From NCBI GenBank assembly GCA_031267825.1, contig JAIRYJ010000012.1:46741-110740 (forward strand): DNA of 64,000 nucleotides. Direction: 5' to 3'. The notes below the pieces were generated by a model. The model did no database searches. It was not told the origin of the DNA and saw only the letters and a list, made by a program, of their open reading frames with translations. Made by a program: the position numbers and the translations under genes. Below, one piece after another: positions 42,001 through 48,734 of the stretch; within the stretch, counting starts at the first letter, position 1; each line of letters opens with the position of its first letter. Origin of the DNA: Bifidobacteriaceae bacterium. Lineage in GTDB: Bacteria; Actinomycetota; Actinomycetes; Actinomycetales; WQXJ01.

Positions 42001-42271
42001 TGTAGTAACCACGAACAGTGCTGCCAGTCAGGTTGGTCAACCACAAGATGTCACGCGAGAAGTTACCGTTCCAGTTAGCGGTGTTGCGGGTAACCGCATC
42101 CGCCTCTTGGGAACTCATCCAGCTTTGAGCTAAGGTCACCCCCCCGAGCGCGATCGCGCCTGCTGTAATCAGAGCGACCGGCTTGACCACAGCCTTCGGC
42201 AGCCGACGGAGAACACCAGCCAAAGACAGGGTGGAGGTAGAGCCAGACCTGGGGGAACGATTCGCGCTCAT
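27017..42271 (-). CDS. Giant (5084-residue) repetitive surface adhesin with Ig-like modules
   Basis: A signal peptide (about 1-58) is followed by a ~300-residue region resembling a propeller or lectin-like head. Next come an SdrD B-like domain (about 378-470, GTVYNDLDGDGVVDENGDG) and a segment ending in VGDVEDYELG near residue 745, the GEVED-type motif of bacterial surface proteins. Residues ~1180-1930 hold three tandem ~250-residue repeats. From ~1930 to ~4700 are many invasin-type Ig-like modules (ADGxxxYxxxVxVxDxxGN, then GTYxVxA). Near the C-terminus are bacterial-Ig/Ca-type domains rich in Asp/Glu, then a Pro-rich spacer, LGGTG, a hydrophobic helix and an RRRKER tail, like a variant sortase signal. 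AAGGAAG precedes the ATG. Coding composition changes sharply at about 34395 and 30300. It likely mediates adhesion or aggregation. Confidence 0.88.
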   Translation of the reverse strand: MSANRSPRSGSTSTLSLAGVLRRLPKAVVKPVALITAGAIALGGVTLAQSWMSSQEADAVTRNTANWNGNFSRDILWLTNLTGSTVRGYYNPQNLAANTGAATALTMFDGNGSTHGEPEAGQETAAVGPIFKPYSGSTYKHMVMTSAGGTTAVYIDRGNGTVDGYPWGSLPDCPNTEPGQSGTSNGSNYSSEINQKNGYMYVVGGSGSPSLNGGTNALTGVQPRILRVGQSGGFTCLSGAKRIVGMGDRTINTQWNAMTGYNYTGNWSAGSDMAIDANGNLYLFLTASSTAHALLRVVVPTNAGEPTGGTWRYEVVKAFLTGSTTDSAVWGMAFMDGDVYTAHASNALWRWNPLSGTATNLGQAPGDPADLAGGQAAVVIEGTVYNDLDGDGVVDENGDGIRNAGDDPGAPNVTVELFEGNAAQSSTTWTNRGTLTTNSDGNYSALLPSSSHEFAVRVKRPVINTANAFQTYASAGTYTNEGLSNTVTPNCVSNGVDYVDQTASGPCFGARFDGVDALDVSLNQAGDPFGANGAAIVSHVLMNTDQAVVRADFGISKTMSWPDSPISSTATTGGPYANPLKEGQNYLRLGTQPGSYTDGVADPNAAAHPTDDGLEFAPANSLGEPTGNFASAQGKLMVPGKSYIFRAQAQGNATAVSDATLKAWITGVTGNTVDSSFSRSLLGDGTCSSTPDAQGYVTCVYVPAPLSSGGPATIFARVMVGASDITPTTRGPASSDAAATTKPWVPVGDVEDYELGIAPAVIRPEARTMGGVAANVGLSMTNVSTLAPSVSATTILTGDDESYVPSPDGHGIASRTSSVVITTTGVGEVGATSMYGWKLSSNQENSYCEDTGGDNIAVNLSVNSAGTAATVSSPGGQLPEDITCYLTYIAEPNFTNSTVTADKSDNEADPEVYPAGYSAVELSVVGTVRNAQGQDVPGSVEGELVNLNLVGRPGTPADGAYLAYSTDGGTTWTSSDQSYTCALGSDGNCAYPVRVMATAAGGYNLTAAIGTTSIKNAATGLPSSGSPVVIYFVSPQASEDDSFMTITHDADQKANHDLAGSTAADWGKQTISVTLRDSTNRIYKNGVDELRVTAPLDGVGGVYYANVDGTGKGVFSCQEGLTAGLCESGVYTLDVYASVYGDKNITVYYTPTAVGGDPFTVKESVTNNLYVTASFVSPPPDPDISYLVLDGSSPYQQTLPGDPAGVGIPQLTGFTFTPAIYAWDASGQNAVPDARVRFTVPATCVGSFTGGVKQIEARTATSGPNAGRALVQITSAVDGSCEVTGEVFSTETNDWEEVTGSTKTVTWTDRPIDYSLSYFSVSDAEVIANNTDSGTISVTLIDEFNQPITTSASVIEAHGASGSGITVSTFSHTGNGVYTATFTGTLPGLQEITVTGPDPANAANRLNIPVQVTNVGPPPVTANKYAKMIPDSGHADTSFLIFAGTGQQTLPGDPDGVGVEQLVGTTFLPRITVRDAADNYVIPNADVRFTLENDPAAAKTCSGTFAEGAAPYETRTSALGLATVSLRATQESTCVVRAYLKVGNNWEEIDGSPKTATWIDDVISDDKSFFSVSTDGVVADGVDTGTISVTLIGENDERITSGASSIEAHGPNGAEISVDAFSHVANGVYTATFTGLKIGDHEITVTVPGTPNRRELPVEDTDPGAGVVLANREAHMIEPPPSATESFLIFSGTGQQTSPGDPAGLGITQRTGVTFTPQVQAWDGNSSNVIKNTQVRFTLDDAPGESCEGTFSNGLTNISDTTGVDGKATVSLRATVAGSCTVTAEIWISATNSWEEVTGSPKTATWEDGPIDESASYFTVSTEDVVADEVETGTITVTLISEDGLPITTGADALNGYGPASVNMHVGPFTYDASVSAFVASFWGQEAGHHAITVESIDEDTNLITPIRVKSPGGNGTANLVAGPVDPARTVASLQVDPNTALANGSDPVAAWMTVQDKFGNPISGDNAANCVFLLDPAGTATVWFGSASQRYNPGAGSGYTGANGRCSVQARTYTPGNYAVTGNYGGETSPEPPGGRPTAKFNNVVLDPARSWWTVEAPTSNSEYPQARADEIDSYIVTINGRGANDEIANLQSVTIYWTHQASGASYSQTVTTGITGSSVAGEAKFEIKTPIKGVYDIQVKTGSQEIGIAPNSSTKTVAKTFVQGPAYRGVLGNTTGAKLYDGSFANAHRVWVTVYDAKDNLVTNSNVHFVLDSSKHAQFVSSADVLLGKTLTVQTSGMGVAELRVTSDVEETTTVNAYLGNSTSGTAVGYASLRFEDVDGPSAANSTFVLTPDPLTDPEVVADGSEYYEGTLTVRTAHNLPVGAGYTISGFSHDAALTSTGSLTTDVNSQVKVRFTTTKAATYQVNALVEGDSVPVVDQRIKFVPDDADPDTSELHATTEKVLADGVETNTVWVIVRDGQGNAKDNVTVHFSIAEGSNTVNGPTMSAAAAVSNTAGRAEITVSSEEPGSFAVDAYLDSARTIKVSQSPQLVRFGAGEPDPSKSSRTVTPNTDPVGSTTYVPSNGTSSYAVEVTLVSAKNILVDGNPVRLRAFGDTAGLTLTPVGSGVEAETGTPLNGIWGKYTWQATSRVAKTYTAQVEAQISSTWTPIGATVKLIFKGDDPTAGTSWLIQPGAGVVADGSTLLNTRVRAKDVDGNDSESGVVQFSVPTGLTAVVGGVETVGGVGVRVEASVVSGYADVGFRTDVAGTYQVSAWTGDPLEQILSVWDSAQSGLLNASGVVSLEFGAGPGRPDTSSLTIPTNSDVPPVKIANGVQSHRAEVVVRDGNNNLKRNGTASVRFYYTYRDLDGVEQSGSFGPVGTDASGVAAWQFTSLVATTFHVSAALVDSNGVDLAPYVSGSPVDAVFGPDIVNPDKTLASFSVDSSVKNPDNLASARVWMVAQDVNGNPIPNVDLRFLLDYATDGPLFGDGLSGVKQTAWIKSGADGVSEAFVRSVYSGDFDAQGGIGTQWSAAKQVHFSSIVVDPDHSDFSVVRKPENVGDPARADGSDSYVVTVTLRDANDVPVNNASATVYFNPVVTDGGSSSPVTVFTGGGVGQGTVELKTRFAGTWSVEVAIGADRIGLVGDLSTKLKEVVFIPGPVASARMVGPSGPAQVGGAQTQVVDVVLRDTDGNLVSGGPVVFAVPAGVSVQGGVSGPQSVTVNSSDGSGGVPKGVARLVLVSDLVGTYPVSATVSGVPSVSDSPVNVVFVNSDLVLGDSEFTIPSMPVEKTVLTGYHTPRVVLRDTEGNLFVKESLKVQFDYQLEGTSTWVTGAVVDSANGVAQWDSFTVGQAGTHQVRARVVSGAVQGRVPDGLTTRPAVFVPGPESALNSEFTYSLGLVLPDDSSTHWVQVVVRDAQGNLVTRGVPVTFSLSAKSGVVSDTAHFAGVGGARSRTVTSSSTGVARVEVASPNTLITHVTAVFGADDLVGEADLEFANVDTDNASWVVTPTVAGDVVANGVASYTATVTVLSGANLPVPNTVVDFPGLTGTSAVRIVEPGPYVSDASGVLVVTLVSNKAASYTVNAQIGAKNIPVVNQVVTFVAGPISFDPDLTFLRAEPGWATADGVETRVVTAKVADADGNAEPGAWVRFVVPADTSAVGGFEKQTDANGEVELVLTSTTAGIYEVTAEAKKDSAGTYQAIVGGSPAEVEFRAGVPNGAHSVISATPAGPRLADGVESYTVSVAVKDVKDNPVLVAGNAVVVTFTAYQPDGVTPKPGVAPVVRNLTTNGSGVASTGFATTVAGVWKAVAVVANAQASGSPLGLVFDTVDSSAGLSRFSASPENVLADGLHKSWAQVLVQDLFGNPKSGVPVTFTIESGASGVQGPDLVDAETSSLVVGGVVESCDYWAAVKPAWCTAPGLAYVEIISEEPGTFTVSALIGGQVVRDAPSTVSFNAGAVDPSKSSYSLAPDTLNAPAVSVVANGQDSYSLTVTVNSASNIRVPGAHVKLVGLSSLVSGGSVDGFTGVPTSSSYGTYTWTLTSTTSGVYTGRVQVETSPGVWADIQDPATQFTLRFRPDDPSAAASWLVQPPAGVAGVDHRTVVAQVRDPSGNRANEGDVVFHIPTGLTVVDGVTETPGGPGVTVTVPVANGEAAIEVKAAGAITYTVTAGIDGPSEDPINTVTSDSAGLTVLRNTGEVFVTFSVDIVSPNESELSIVTAGLTRIVDVDNHTAHLLVRDASGNSVSNAPATIQWTTGDVNGPTVGAIWNTGVTGAMTDSNGIVEFEFGAPNHAAVWVWVRAFVYPDGLANPPAAVTEGVPPNEVISLKKAWFEPGPVYPGATSASFETYQDPVLNDFDSESWARIVVQDANGNGKGGVKVTFTLPASQAGALGTPVFADGSATPILKTIEVTSCDYDLDPVPTRCLLDGVYTPGLAYIPIISEFEGVFPVTASVDNGILGVVNAGPDNVTFDAGGGSASASWFSVVKTNSASPVVRADEVASYTLTATVMNGLSGAQLLPVSGACVTPELPAGVSVKQPGPSSVGCNGANEYVTDLNGTVKIEIVSRVAGYAAIGVKLGGSSIATVPDGTETSVSSLFVGGVPSDVRSDLIGTDGPRRADDVNGIRIGVTILDQFDNIASCWNGAVEDACEADLYIPGGTWVIGPDGQLIANGPGMHTVDAGLNNYDSGVTQPDAGRAEVHYRGIEGIFEVYGRVTSGEIKRANGIETRDGSAAIIQIEFTDSTSPSAPDVDPTDGTRAKGKVQDIDKGDAATGDLVAVVKDSSGIEITRCDVKTDGTFSCPLNPALTHGTVIDVVIEDANQNQSDPTRRVVDGESPNSSNTDPTKGDVIEGTVDDDDLEDAKTGDLEVVVVDPETGEEVCRSKVNPDGTYRCEFEDPFEDEKELIVKIVDSAGNESDEENIVTDSTPPTITSPGANDGTSQTGRGEQPGNTIIVRNDEDEIICETKVRDDLTWTCTFEPALEVGDITEITEIDPAKNQSSRPWRVGVPEVTLAKAELCGPAEQSLAGMNFQPGETVKVLVGTTEVGSAVANDDGQVQIKWNVAANTPENSLSVIARGDDSGDVTAKFAVICPQAPPPPSLGGTGAEGVVPVVGVALGLVLAGFFLILAAWRRRKEREAATVS
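30300..34395 (-). other. Compositionally distinct block inside the giant adhesin gene
   Basis: Within residues ~2625-3990 codons end mostly in G or T (GCT/GCG, ACG/ACT, GTG/GTT, GGT, TTG). On both sides they end mostly in C or G (GCC, ACC, GGC, CTG). The same peptide ADGVET is encoded GCC GAT GGC GTA GAG ACC outside and GCT GAT GGT GTT GAG ACC inside. Both edges fall inside homologous Ig-module blocks (DDPTAGTSWLIQP and TTSGVYTGRV...SWLVQP). The coding strand is C-poor throughout, which also opens long meaningless frames on the other strand. Confidence 0.85.
36470..38740 (-). repeat. Three tandem ~750-bp repeats in the giant adhesin gene
   Basis: Three consecutive units of about 250 residues each begin with a block of the type FLIFxGTGQQTLPGDPxGVG and continue through FTP, ADVRFT, a Cys-containing SCxVTAE segment, and a WEEVTGSPKTATW stretch. 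Anchor positions on the plus strand are 38674, 37921 and 37177, giving periods of 753 and 744 bp. DNA identity is visibly lower than protein similarity, so they are old duplications. Confidence 0.85.
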
Positions 42272-42618
42272 TTATGAACTTCCTTGCGATCAGTGCCATC
42301 ACCTGGGGGTGACAACTCAACTACTGGAGCGGGTCCCGCTGGACCCATCTGCTAGTCCCACTCCAACGCCTGTCAACGGTCCGCAGACGCAAGGGCAATC
42401 CCAGCAGTTCTTGCCCAGGACGCGGACGCGCCCGTGGCAAACCTGATGAGAGACTAGCGAAGGTTGGCCGACCGTGGGGCGCCGCCTGCGTACAAACACC
42501 TAAGCCAGCCGAGGATCGGCTTAACAAGCGGGCCAACCGGGGTGGATTAGCGCCCGGAGGTGTCCAGATCAACCGGCCGGACGGCCCGGGCGAAACAATG
42601 CCCGCGCCACCTCAAAAG
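42272..42618. other. Intergenic region upstream of the giant adhesin gene
   Basis: It contains the promoter candidate described at 42349-42376 and a small hairpin AGCCGA/TCGGCT near 42505-42520. I see no open frame with a credible start, and no known regulatory RNA. Confidence 0.45.
42349..42376 (-). promoter_or_regulatory. Candidate promoter for the giant adhesin gene
   Basis: A perfect -35 hexamer TTGACA (42371-42376, minus strand) is followed after 16 bases by TAGCAG (42349-42354), a weak -10. It lies about 75 bases upstream of the start codon. Confidence 0.35.
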
Positions 42619-42695
42619 TGGTGCCCCCAGCGAGACTCGAACTCGCACCGGACCGGTTTTAAGCCGGTTGCCTCTGCCAATTGGGCCATGGGGGC
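42619..42695 (-). tRNA. tRNA with UAA anticodon and short (class I) variable loop
   Basis: The minus strand folds as a full cloverleaf with encoded CCA. The acceptor stem is GCCCCCA/TGGGGGC (7 bp), the discriminator is A, and the D stem is GCC/GGC. The anticodon stem is ACCGG/CCGGT with loop CTTAAAA, giving anticodon UAA. The variable loop is only 5 nt (CCGGT). The T arm is GCGAG-TTCGAGT-CTCGC. By anticodon it should read UUA (Leu), but normal bacterial tRNA-Leu has a long variable arm. It lies just downstream of the Ppx/GppA gene. The gene call is secure; the amino-acid identity is uncertain. Confidence 0.85.
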
Positions 42696-42862
42696 CAAAC
42701 TCTGACGCGGTCCACCCAAACCGCCGGTAGTAGGGGACCGGGACGGCGGCATCGTCCAAGACAAGACCACAACGAGCCGCCCACGCCCGGCAGGCCCGCC
42801 CCGGAGCGAGCCATTTGGTGGAACCAGAGTTAAGAGCCTATGCCACTTTGGGCGGCTGGTCG

Positions 42863-43852
42863 TTAGGCGGTCCGTCTGGCGGGCCAAGCCGGTCGGTCCA
42901 AAGCCGACAGGGCGATGCCGTCCAAAATGTCATGTTCAGAGGTTACGACCGTCTTCAAAGCTTGACCCACGGCCGCCGTCTGGCGGCGGGCCGCCTCCAA
43001 CACGCGAGACCAAACCAGGGCGCCAGCCCCAATCACATCAACCCGTCCAGGATGCATATAACCCAGCCGAGAACGAGCCGCCCGGGTCGCCTGCCACAGT
43101 TCCTGGCAGGCCCGCAGCATCCGGTCCAACGCCAACCTGGTGCCGTCAATGACTTCCGGCTGGTAGCGTTCCAAGCCAAGGGCGTGAGCTGTGATCGTGG
43201 TGATCGAACCGCCCAAACCAATCAGCATGGTGGCACGTGACATTGGGACGTGGCGCGAGGCGTCTTCCAGGAGCCGGTCAACATCTTCAATGGCGGCCCG
43301 TAACTCGGCCGGGGTGGGCGGATCTGATTTGAGATGGCGTTCAGTTAGGCGGACGCAGCCAACATCCATCGAGTAAGCGAACTCGGCGCGGCCGGTGCCG
43401 AGGACCAGTTCAGTTGAGCCGCCACCCAGGTCAACGCACAGGCAAGGGCCATCGGACGGGTTCTTCAAGCCGCTCAGGGCGCCACAGAAGGACAGGTGAG
43501 CCTCCTCCAAGCCGTCTATCACCTCAGGTTCGATCCCCAGTGCACGCCGCACCCCGTCAAGGAAAACGTTACGGTTGGCGGCATCGCGGGTAGCCGATGT
43601 CGCGACAAATCTGAGGTGCACCACCCCGGCTTCGGTACATAGCTGGGCGTAGTGGCGGGTCGCCTCGAGTGTGCGGGTCAACGCTTCAGCGGCGAACCAG
43701 CCACTGCGGTCAACACCTTGGCCGAGGCGGACCACGTCCATTTGGCGCGACACATCAGTCAACCTTTTGGTCGCCAGGTCAACGTCCGCTATCAGCAGTC
43801 GCAGTGAGTTGGTGCCACAGTCGATGCCAGCCGTTCTGACGATCTCAGCCAT
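42863..43852 (-). CDS. Ppx/GppA-family exopolyphosphatase / pppGpp phosphohydrolase
   Basis: This 329-residue protein of the ASKHA fold has the N-terminal phosphate loop TAGIDCGTNSLRLLIADV at about 6-23, a second loop CVDLGGGSTELVLG near 140-153, and a GLGGSITT segment near 211-218. It is the short actinobacterial form without the C-terminal HD domain, resembling mycobacterial Ppx proteins. It probably hydrolyses polyphosphate or pppGpp terminal phosphates. The second of two adjacent ATG codons is preferred, with AAGGAG four bases upstream. It follows the DUF501 gene with an 8-base overlap. The order eno, ftsB-like, DUF501, ppx is conserved in actinobacteria. Confidence 0.9.
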   Translation of the reverse strand: MAEIVRTAGIDCGTNSLRLLIADVDLATKRLTDVSRQMDVVRLGQGVDRSGWFAAEALTRTLEATRHYAQLCTEAGVVHLRFVATSATRDAANRNVFLDGVRRALGIEPEVIDGLEEAHLSFCGALSGLKNPSDGPCLCVDLGGGSTELVLGTGRAEFAYSMDVGCVRLTERHLKSDPPTPAELRAAIEDVDRLLEDASRHVPMSRATMLIGLGGSITTITAHALGLERYQPEVIDGTRLALDRMLRACQELWQATRAARSRLGYMHPGRVDVIGAGALVWSRVLEAARRQTAAVGQALKTVVTSEHDILDGIALSALDRPAWPARRTA

Positions 43853-44576
43853 CATTCTCCTTCGTTTTAGTCTCCTTCGCGCTGGCTGGCTGCGCTAGCT
43901 GGGCTGGTCCAGGTGAACAGCTACAGCGGTCGGGCCGCCAAACTGGCGCCAGCTCGATCAGCACCAAATCACCAAGCGGGTTAACGTCAGGCCCGGCCGC
44001 CAAAGCGTGGGCCGCCAAAGCATGGAGACATTTGACCCGGCGGGGCATACCACCGGCCGAAATTTGGCTGATGGCTGGAACCTGGCCTAACTCTTGGCGG
44101 CGGCGGAGGTAATCAAGGTGGGCCCGCATCATGGCGGCCGCCAACTCAGGATCAGTCCGCAACCGCTGGTTCATCTCCGCCATCAGGCCGCCAGATTCGA
44201 GGCGACCAATGGCTTTGATGGCGCCCGGGTGGGTCAAGTAGTAAGTAGTTGGGAAAGGGCTGGAATCGGCCAGCAGAGGCCTGGTGCGGGCCACTATTGG
44301 GCGGCCACAGGCGCAGCGGGCCGCGACCCCATGAACAGCCCGGACCGGGCGGCCCAACTGGGCCGCCATCAAGTCCAGATCATCAGCCGCCAAAGCCGGT
44401 CGCGAACGGTCCGCCAGCGGCACAACGGTTGGACGCGCTTCAGGTGGGCTCGGCTGTCCCGGCCCAAGGCCTTGGCGCGGCACAGCGATTGGCCTGACAG
44501 AAGGTTGAACAACCCCTTCCGGCTGCCTTGAGGCGGCCGCGAACTGATCCATCCGCCCAGATTCCAGCTCTGCCAC
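43845..44576 (-). CDS. DUF501 family protein
   Basis: This protein of about 243 residues has an N-terminal ~75-residue Pro/Arg-rich extension. The DUF501 domain follows, with AAQLGRPVRAVHGVAARCACG, then PFPTTYYLTHP, and a C-terminal block CLHALAAHALAAGPDVNPLGD. The family is almost confined to actinobacteria and has no known biochemical function. Its Cys-rich segment and conserved location between the FtsB-like gene and ppx suggest a link to cell division or phosphate metabolism, but that is speculation. The start is uncertain. A GTG at 44576 just after the upstream stop is chosen; an upstream TTG (44672) or a downstream ATG (44552) is possible. Confidence 0.82.
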   Translation of the reverse strand: MAELESGRMDQFAAASRQPEGVVQPSVRPIAVPRQGLGPGQPSPPEARPTVVPLADRSRPALAADDLDLMAAQLGRPVRAVHGVAARCACGRPIVARTRPLLADSSPFPTTYYLTHPGAIKAIGRLESGGLMAEMNQRLRTDPELAAAMMRAHLDYLRRRQELGQVPAISQISAGGMPRRVKCLHALAAHALAAGPDVNPLGDLVLIELAPVWRPDRCSCSPGPAQLAQPASAKETKTKENDG

Positions 44577-44578
44577 GG

Positions 44579-45223
44579 CTAACGTTGGCCGGTCTGACCG
44601 GTCCGGCTGGTCTGGTCGGCCTGGCCGGTCTGGCCGGCCGCCAGCATTGACCGCCACAGAACGGCATACCAAGGATCAGCCTGATCCGCTCTGGAGCCAT
44701 CCGGTGGAACAGCCTCAGACGGCGGCTGACTGGGCTGCCCAGTGGACACGGACGACGGAGCGTTCTCCGGATCAGAAACCCGGAAAGTCCGGTCACCAGG
44801 CATGGCGAAACTGAGACGCTGGCGGGCCTGAACCTTAATATAGGCCGGATCATCCCAGCGTTTCAGTTCAGCCGCAGATTCCTCCAACTGGTGGAGGGCG
44901 GATTCAAGCTGAGCTTTCAGAGCGGCCTCTTGAGCTTGTTGCTCCATATAGAGCCGCAAAGCCGGGAAAAGCATGGCGAACACCACAACAAAGATGGCGA
45001 TCGCCATGACAATTTCCAGGCCAGCCCGCAAATACCGCCAGCCTTTACCGACTTCCCGGCGTTGGGCGGCTTCAATCGCGGCGGCCCGGGCGCGCCACTG
45101 GGCGGCCGCCCCCGGCCGCCGGGCCGGACTGGTGCCAACCGGGGCGCCAGATGCTCCACGGCTCCCAGGATGGCCAGTAGAAGCAGAGTTACGGCCAGGC
45201 GGCCTGGGTTTGGAAGACACCAC
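44579..45223 (-). CDS. FtsB/DivIC-family septum formation initiator
   Basis: This 214-residue bitopic protein has a basic, Pro/Ala-rich cytoplasmic N-terminus (about 1-65), one membrane helix (about 73-95, IVMAIAIFVVVFAMLFPALR), and a coiled coil (about 98-130). A DivIC-type segment follows, WDDPAYIKVQARQRLSFAMPGD. FtsB/DivIC proteins bind FtsL and FtsQ in the divisome. The C-terminal tail is a low-complexity Gly-Gln-Thr/Arg repeat (TGQTGQTDQTSRTGQTGQ). The start is a GTG with a GTGAGG upstream; a TTG at 45271 would extend it. Its place next to enolase is typical for actinobacteria. Confidence 0.85.
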   Translation of the reverse strand: MVSSKPRPPGRNSASTGHPGSRGASGAPVGTSPARRPGAAAQWRARAAAIEAAQRREVGKGWRYLRAGLEIVMAIAIFVVVFAMLFPALRLYMEQQAQEAALKAQLESALHQLEESAAELKRWDDPAYIKVQARQRLSFAMPGDRTFRVSDPENAPSSVSTGQPSQPPSEAVPPDGSRADQADPWYAVLWRSMLAAGQTGQADQTSRTGQTGQR

Positions 45224-45306
45224 TCCATCATGCCTCACAACAGTCCGACCGCCGCCAGGCCACGCCAACAAGGCACCGGGCGGGGTGCCAAATAGCGCCC
45301 TCCGGC

Positions 45307-45342
45307 GGGCTGGATTTGGCCGTGCCTGGCCAAATCCAGCCC
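45307..45342. terminator. Strong hairpin between enolase and the FtsB-like gene
   Basis: A perfect 15-bp inverted repeat (GGGCTGGATTTGGCC at 45307-45321 paired with 45328-45342) has a 6-nt loop. It lies 57 bases after the enolase stop. There is no T-tract on either strand, so it may act as an RNA-processing or stability element instead of a simple terminator. Confidence 0.6.
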
Positions 45343-45398
45343 GACACGGTCCGTTAGTTGATCAAACCGCGCTTCGGGCTAACCAGCGAACAGCATCA

Positions 45399-46715
<1,317 letters not shown>

Positions 46716-46897
46716 TCAACGCCTATGGTACTCCGGGCAGATGGTAAGACCGTGGCCCCGCCTATGGCTCTCACCAATCGCGCCGCCGCAGCGGACACGA
46801 AAACTAGAAACTACCGAAACAGCGGGCAAACGGCGCCAGAACGTAACCGGAGGGGCGGCATCGTCCAACTTCAAACCAAACAGCCCAAGCCGCCAAG

Positions 46898-48697
46898 CTA
46901 GCTAAGCAAACCAGTCAGCGCCTGTTCGAGACGCGCCAAACGGTCGGCCGCCTCCTGACGGACAGCCGTCAAAGCGTTAAAATCAGCCGTCGAGGCAACC
47001 GGCAAAACAACCTCCAAATAGCACTTGACCTTAGGTTCAGTCCCCGAAGGACGCACAATTACGCGTGAAGAATCAGCCAAAGAAAACACCAGCCCATCAG
47101 TTGGCGGTAAACCCTCCCAACCGGCCGCCAAGTCAACCGTCCGAGTCAAAGGCAGACCAGCGATCTCCTCAGGTGCCGTTCGGCGTAGACGGCGAATCGT
47201 CTCACCCAACCGCGACACATCAGCCATCCGGAAAGCTAACTGGCTGGTCAGATGCAAACCATGGCGGCGGGCCAGATCATCAAGCAAATCAATCAGCGAA
47301 GTGCCAGCCAACTTGGAGCGGGCCGCCAGCCGGGCGATCGCCAAAGCGGCCGTTATCCCGTCCTTATCCCGCACCAGATCCGGCCGGGTACAAAAGCCGA
47401 TCGCCTCCTCGTAGCCAAAAACCAGGCCAGGGGTCCGGGCGATCCACTTAAAACCCGTCAACGTGCGCTGGAAAACCAACCGGTGATGGCGTGCGATCCG
47501 CCCCAAAAGACGCGATGAAACAATCGACGCGGCCAACGTTGGCCGGACGGAACCATCCACTCCGGGACGGTCCTGCCAAGACCGGGCGGCCTCCTCACCA
47601 AGTAAAGCCCCCAGTTCATCACCACTCAGCATGCGCCAACCGCCGCCTTGCGGTGCCCGCGGGTCATAAACCGACACAGCGCAACGGTCCGCGTCTGGAT
47701 CCTGGGCGATCACCAAATCAGCGCCGATCCGCTCAGCTAAACCGTTCGCCAAATCAATCGCTCCAGGCTCCTCCGGGTTAGGGAAAGCGACAGTCGGGAA
47801 ATCAGGGTCCGGCTGGAGTTGGGCGGGCACACTGTGGACATCGGTGAAACCAGCCTCAGCCAGAACCGGTAACGCGATCCGTCCGCCAACACCGTGCATC
47901 GCCGTGTGCACAATCCTCAAATCGGCTGCCCCCGGCACCGGCGCGACCCCAGCCACAGCTTGCCGCGAATATTCCCGCTCCAGGTCAGGGCCAATAAGTT
48001 GCCAGCCGCGTTGCGCCCGGCGGACCTGATTGGCTGGTGGCGCGGCCGCGATCCGCGCGGCGATTTCCGAATCGGCTGGCGGCACGATCTGCACGCCTTC
48101 ACCAGGGCCAGTCGCCATCCGGCCACCCAAGTAGATCTTGTAACCGTTGTCTGACGCCGGGTTGTGCGAGGCTGTCACCATGACACCGGCATCGGCCTTC
48201 AGTTGCCGGACGGCATAAGCTAGCAACGGCGTGGGACAGTCGGTTTGCCAGAGGAAAGCCCGCCCGCCCGCGGCCACCACCACGCCAGCGGTGTCACGGG
48301 CGAACTGGGCTGAGCCGTGGCGGGCGTCATAGCCGATCACAACTTTGACTGGTTGAGTTGGTTGGGTTTGTTGGGCTGGTTGGGCTGGTTGTCCCGTCGC
48401 CGAAGTCCGGACGATGCCGTCCATCAAGTAAGCCGTCAGCCCAGCCGCCGCTCGGATCACAACAGCCCGGTTCATCCGGCCTGGACCAGGACCGATCTGG
48501 CCACGTAATCCGGCCGTACCAAACTCCAATGGGCCAGCGAAAGCACTGGTCAGCTCCGCTATGGCGGCCGGTTGGCCAGCCTTCGCGGCGGCTAGCAAGT
48601 CAGCTAACCGCTCCTGGTCCGCTGGGTCAGGATCGGCATCAATCCAGGCCGCGACGGCCTGCTTGAGCTTGCCGGTAATAACTGGGCTGTTCGTCAC
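46898..48697 (-). CDS. Phospho-sugar mutase of the PMM/PGM superfamily (possible phosphopentomutase role)
   Basis: This 599-residue alpha-D-phosphohexomutase has the catalytic phosphoserine loop VMVTASHNPASDNGYKIY near 172-189, the metal loop DPDADRCAV near 327-335, the sugar loop GYEEAIGF near 430, and the phosphate loop RPSGTEPKVKCYLE near 550. The length fits the longer PGM2/phosphopentomutase-like group. A Gln/Pro/Thr-rich insert (QPAQPAQQTQPTQPVK, about 104-119) is unusual. It lies downstream of deoC in the nucleoside salvage cluster, which contains no DeoB. Interconversion of ribose- or deoxyribose-1-phosphate with the 5-phosphate is therefore a reasonable inferred role. Start GTG. Confidence 0.88.
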   Translation of the reverse strand: MTNSPVITGKLKQAVAAWIDADPDPADQERLADLLAAAKAGQPAAIAELTSAFAGPLEFGTAGLRGQIGPGPGRMNRAVVIRAAAGLTAYLMDGIVRTSATGQPAQPAQQTQPTQPVKVVIGYDARHGSAQFARDTAGVVVAAGGRAFLWQTDCPTPLLAYAVRQLKADAGVMVTASHNPASDNGYKIYLGGRMATGPGEGVQIVPPADSEIAARIAAAPPANQVRRAQRGWQLIGPDLEREYSRQAVAGVAPVPGAADLRIVHTAMHGVGGRIALPVLAEAGFTDVHSVPAQLQPDPDFPTVAFPNPEEPGAIDLANGLAERIGADLVIAQDPDADRCAVSVYDPRAPQGGGWRMLSGDELGALLGEEAARSWQDRPGVDGSVRPTLAASIVSSRLLGRIARHHRLVFQRTLTGFKWIARTPGLVFGYEEAIGFCTRPDLVRDKDGITAALAIARLAARSKLAGTSLIDLLDDLARRHGLHLTSQLAFRMADVSRLGETIRRLRRTAPEEIAGLPLTRTVDLAAGWEGLPPTDGLVFSLADSSRVIVRPSGTEPKVKCYLEVVLPVASTADFNALTAVRQEAADRLARLEQALTGLLS

Positions 48698-48734
48698 GCT
48701 GCCTAGCTTTCCTTAGAAACTATGGGATCTTGGG

